Shown here: positions 63,237-64,000 of the stretch, one piece after another
Numbering within the stretch: the stretch's first letter is position 1
Layout of the letters: every line of letters begins with the position of its first letter
Source of the DNA: JBHJHP01 sp042219855
GTDB lineage: Bacteria > Bacteroidota > Bacteroidia > Bacteroidales > UBA5342
Assembly: GCF_042219855.1 (NCBI RefSeq)
Contig: NZ_JBHJHP010000002.1
Span: 62,001 to 126,000 of the forward strand
DNA length: 64,000 nt
Direction of reading: 5' to 3'
The notes under the pieces: model-generated
Database searches by the model: none
Seen by the model: only the letters and a program-made list of their open reading frames with translations
What the model was told of the DNA's origin: nothing
Position numbers and translations under genes: made by a program

Positions 63237-64000
63237 ATGAAAAAGCAAAATATATTAACGATACTCACCTCATTTCTGGCGGTACTTTTCATCATTACCG
63301 CATGTGTAAAAGAGGATGATGTAAGGTTAGATGCTCAGCTGACAACCAATCAGATTAAAAGCATCACCTCCAGTACGGCAACAATTATTGGATTTGTTAT
63401 AGCTGAAGGAGACGGAATGACCGAAAGAGGTGTCTGCTATGCGACAACAGAAAATCCAACTACAGAGAACTCCAAAGTTGCTTATACTGACTCTCTGACC
63501 AGTGCAACCTATAATGTTGTGCTTTCAGGATTGGATTATGCGACCACGTATTACGCAAGAGCCTATGCGGTAACAGGTACAGCAACGATTTACGGAGAAC
63601 AGATCAAATTCAAAACCCTCCCGGTAGTGCCTACCCTTTCCACTACGGCAGCGTCCGAAATCACAGGTAATTCTGTGAAGTCCGGTGGTAATGTTACAGT
63701 CTCCGGTGGTGCTGATGTTACCGTATATGGTGTGTGCTATGCAACTTCCGCAAGTCCTACAGTGGACGGAGATCATACAGAAGACGGTAAGGGCCTCGGA
63801 GAGTTTACGAGCAATGTTGCAGATTTAATGGGTAACACAACCTACTATCTGCGTGCATACGCTACAAACTCTGCCGGAACCGGTTATGGCGAGCAAATCA
63901 CATTTAAAACTGCCATCGATTTACCAAAAATTACGACAGACGCAGCAACAGAAGTGGATAAAACAACTGCGGTTACCGGTGGAAATGTGACTTACAACGG
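63237..64000 (+). CDS. Repeat-containing surface lipoprotein (cut by window edge)
   Basis: At least 254 residues from ATG 63237, reading beyond 64000. Lipobox IITAC near residue 22. The visible part has fibronectin-like repeats of about 92-99 residues: the first contains GVCYATTENPT and TTYYARAYA, the second GVCYATSASPT and TTYYLRAYA, and a third begins at the edge. It lies 11 nt after susE, in the position where Bacteroides carries a SusF or surface amylase gene. Its missing end may hold a catalytic or binding domain. Confidence 0.75.
   Translation, partial: MKKQNILTILTSFLAVLFIITACVKEDDVRLDAQLTTNQIKSITSSTATIIGFVIAEGDGMTERGVCYATTENPTTENSKVAYTDSLTSATYNVVLSGLDYATTYYARAYAVTGTATIYGEQIKFKTLPVVPTLSTTAASEITGNSVKSGGNVTVSGGADVTVYGVCYATSASPTVDGDHTEDGKGLGEFTSNVADLMGNTTYYLRAYATNSAGTGYGEQITFKTAIDLPKITTDAATEVDKTTAVTGGNVTYN

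Overview
The window looks like a chromosomal segment from a Bacteroidota member, probably Bacteroidales or Marinilabiliales-like. The lineage is inferred from several features: a SusC/SusD/SusE locus, a type IX secretion C-terminal sorting domain, a type III glutamine synthetase, the Bacteroidota promoter pattern (TTG or TTTG, 19-21 nt, TAnnTTTG) seen repeatedly, an ECF sigma factor with a non-zinc membrane partner, and a 30-residue basic ribosome-type protein. Genes are dense, and I see no phage, transposon, integron or CRISPR array.

Region by region. 1-6979 (minus strand) is core housekeeping: recQ (cut by the window edge), clpX, clpP, trigger factor, tRNA-Leu(TAG), mgtE and rsmA. 7079-11977 holds two flippase-like membrane proteins, a FlaA1/CapD-type nucleotide-sugar dehydratase and a 6-phosphofructokinase with mixed ATP/PPi-type signature residues. 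12136-18027 is a tight run of nine genes: an ECF sigma factor, its probable membrane anti-sigma partner, then seven secreted, lipoprotein or outer-membrane proteins of unknown role. 18063-25818 holds a Crp/Fnr regulator followed by three glutamine synthetase family proteins of three different types. The middle one heads a three-gene cassette with a phosphotransferase-fold protein and a HAD phosphatase.

26345-37077 is again mostly core: a small PKD-like secreted protein, RNase G, a 30-aa basic protein, HU, then a probable operon rsfS-ftsH-lutC-cdsA-psd-pssA that couples membrane quality control to phosphatidylethanolamine synthesis. folB, a YjjG-type HAD, rsmI and an acidic hypothetical protein follow. 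37189-46589 is mixed: tdk, a PerM/AI-2E-type transporter, tRNA-Ser(GCT), a T9SS cargo protein, a DUF4139 protein with an inserted SusC-like module, small envelope proteins, a VOC protein, an MDR oxidoreductase and a sulfotransferase.

46661-64000 is a carbohydrate locus. A SASA-type esterase comes first, then a minus-strand operon: LacI regulator, MFS transporter, beta-phosphoglucomutase, GH65 maltose phosphorylase, GH13 and GH31. Divergent from it are susC, susD, susE and a truncated repeat lipoprotein. The inferred flow is capture of maltodextrin by SusCDE, cleavage by the exported GH13 and GH31 enzymes, import of maltose by the MFS carrier, phosphorolysis by GH65, conversion of beta-glucose-1-phosphate to glucose-6-phosphate by PgmB, and glycolysis. 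LacI-type palindromes lie upstream of both arms.

The best candidates for something undescribed are the synthetase/phosphotransferase/HAD cassette (21457-24725), the ECF-sigma envelope run (12136-18027), and the DUF4139 fusion (41496-43382). No homology search was possible. Family names come from motifs read by eye.
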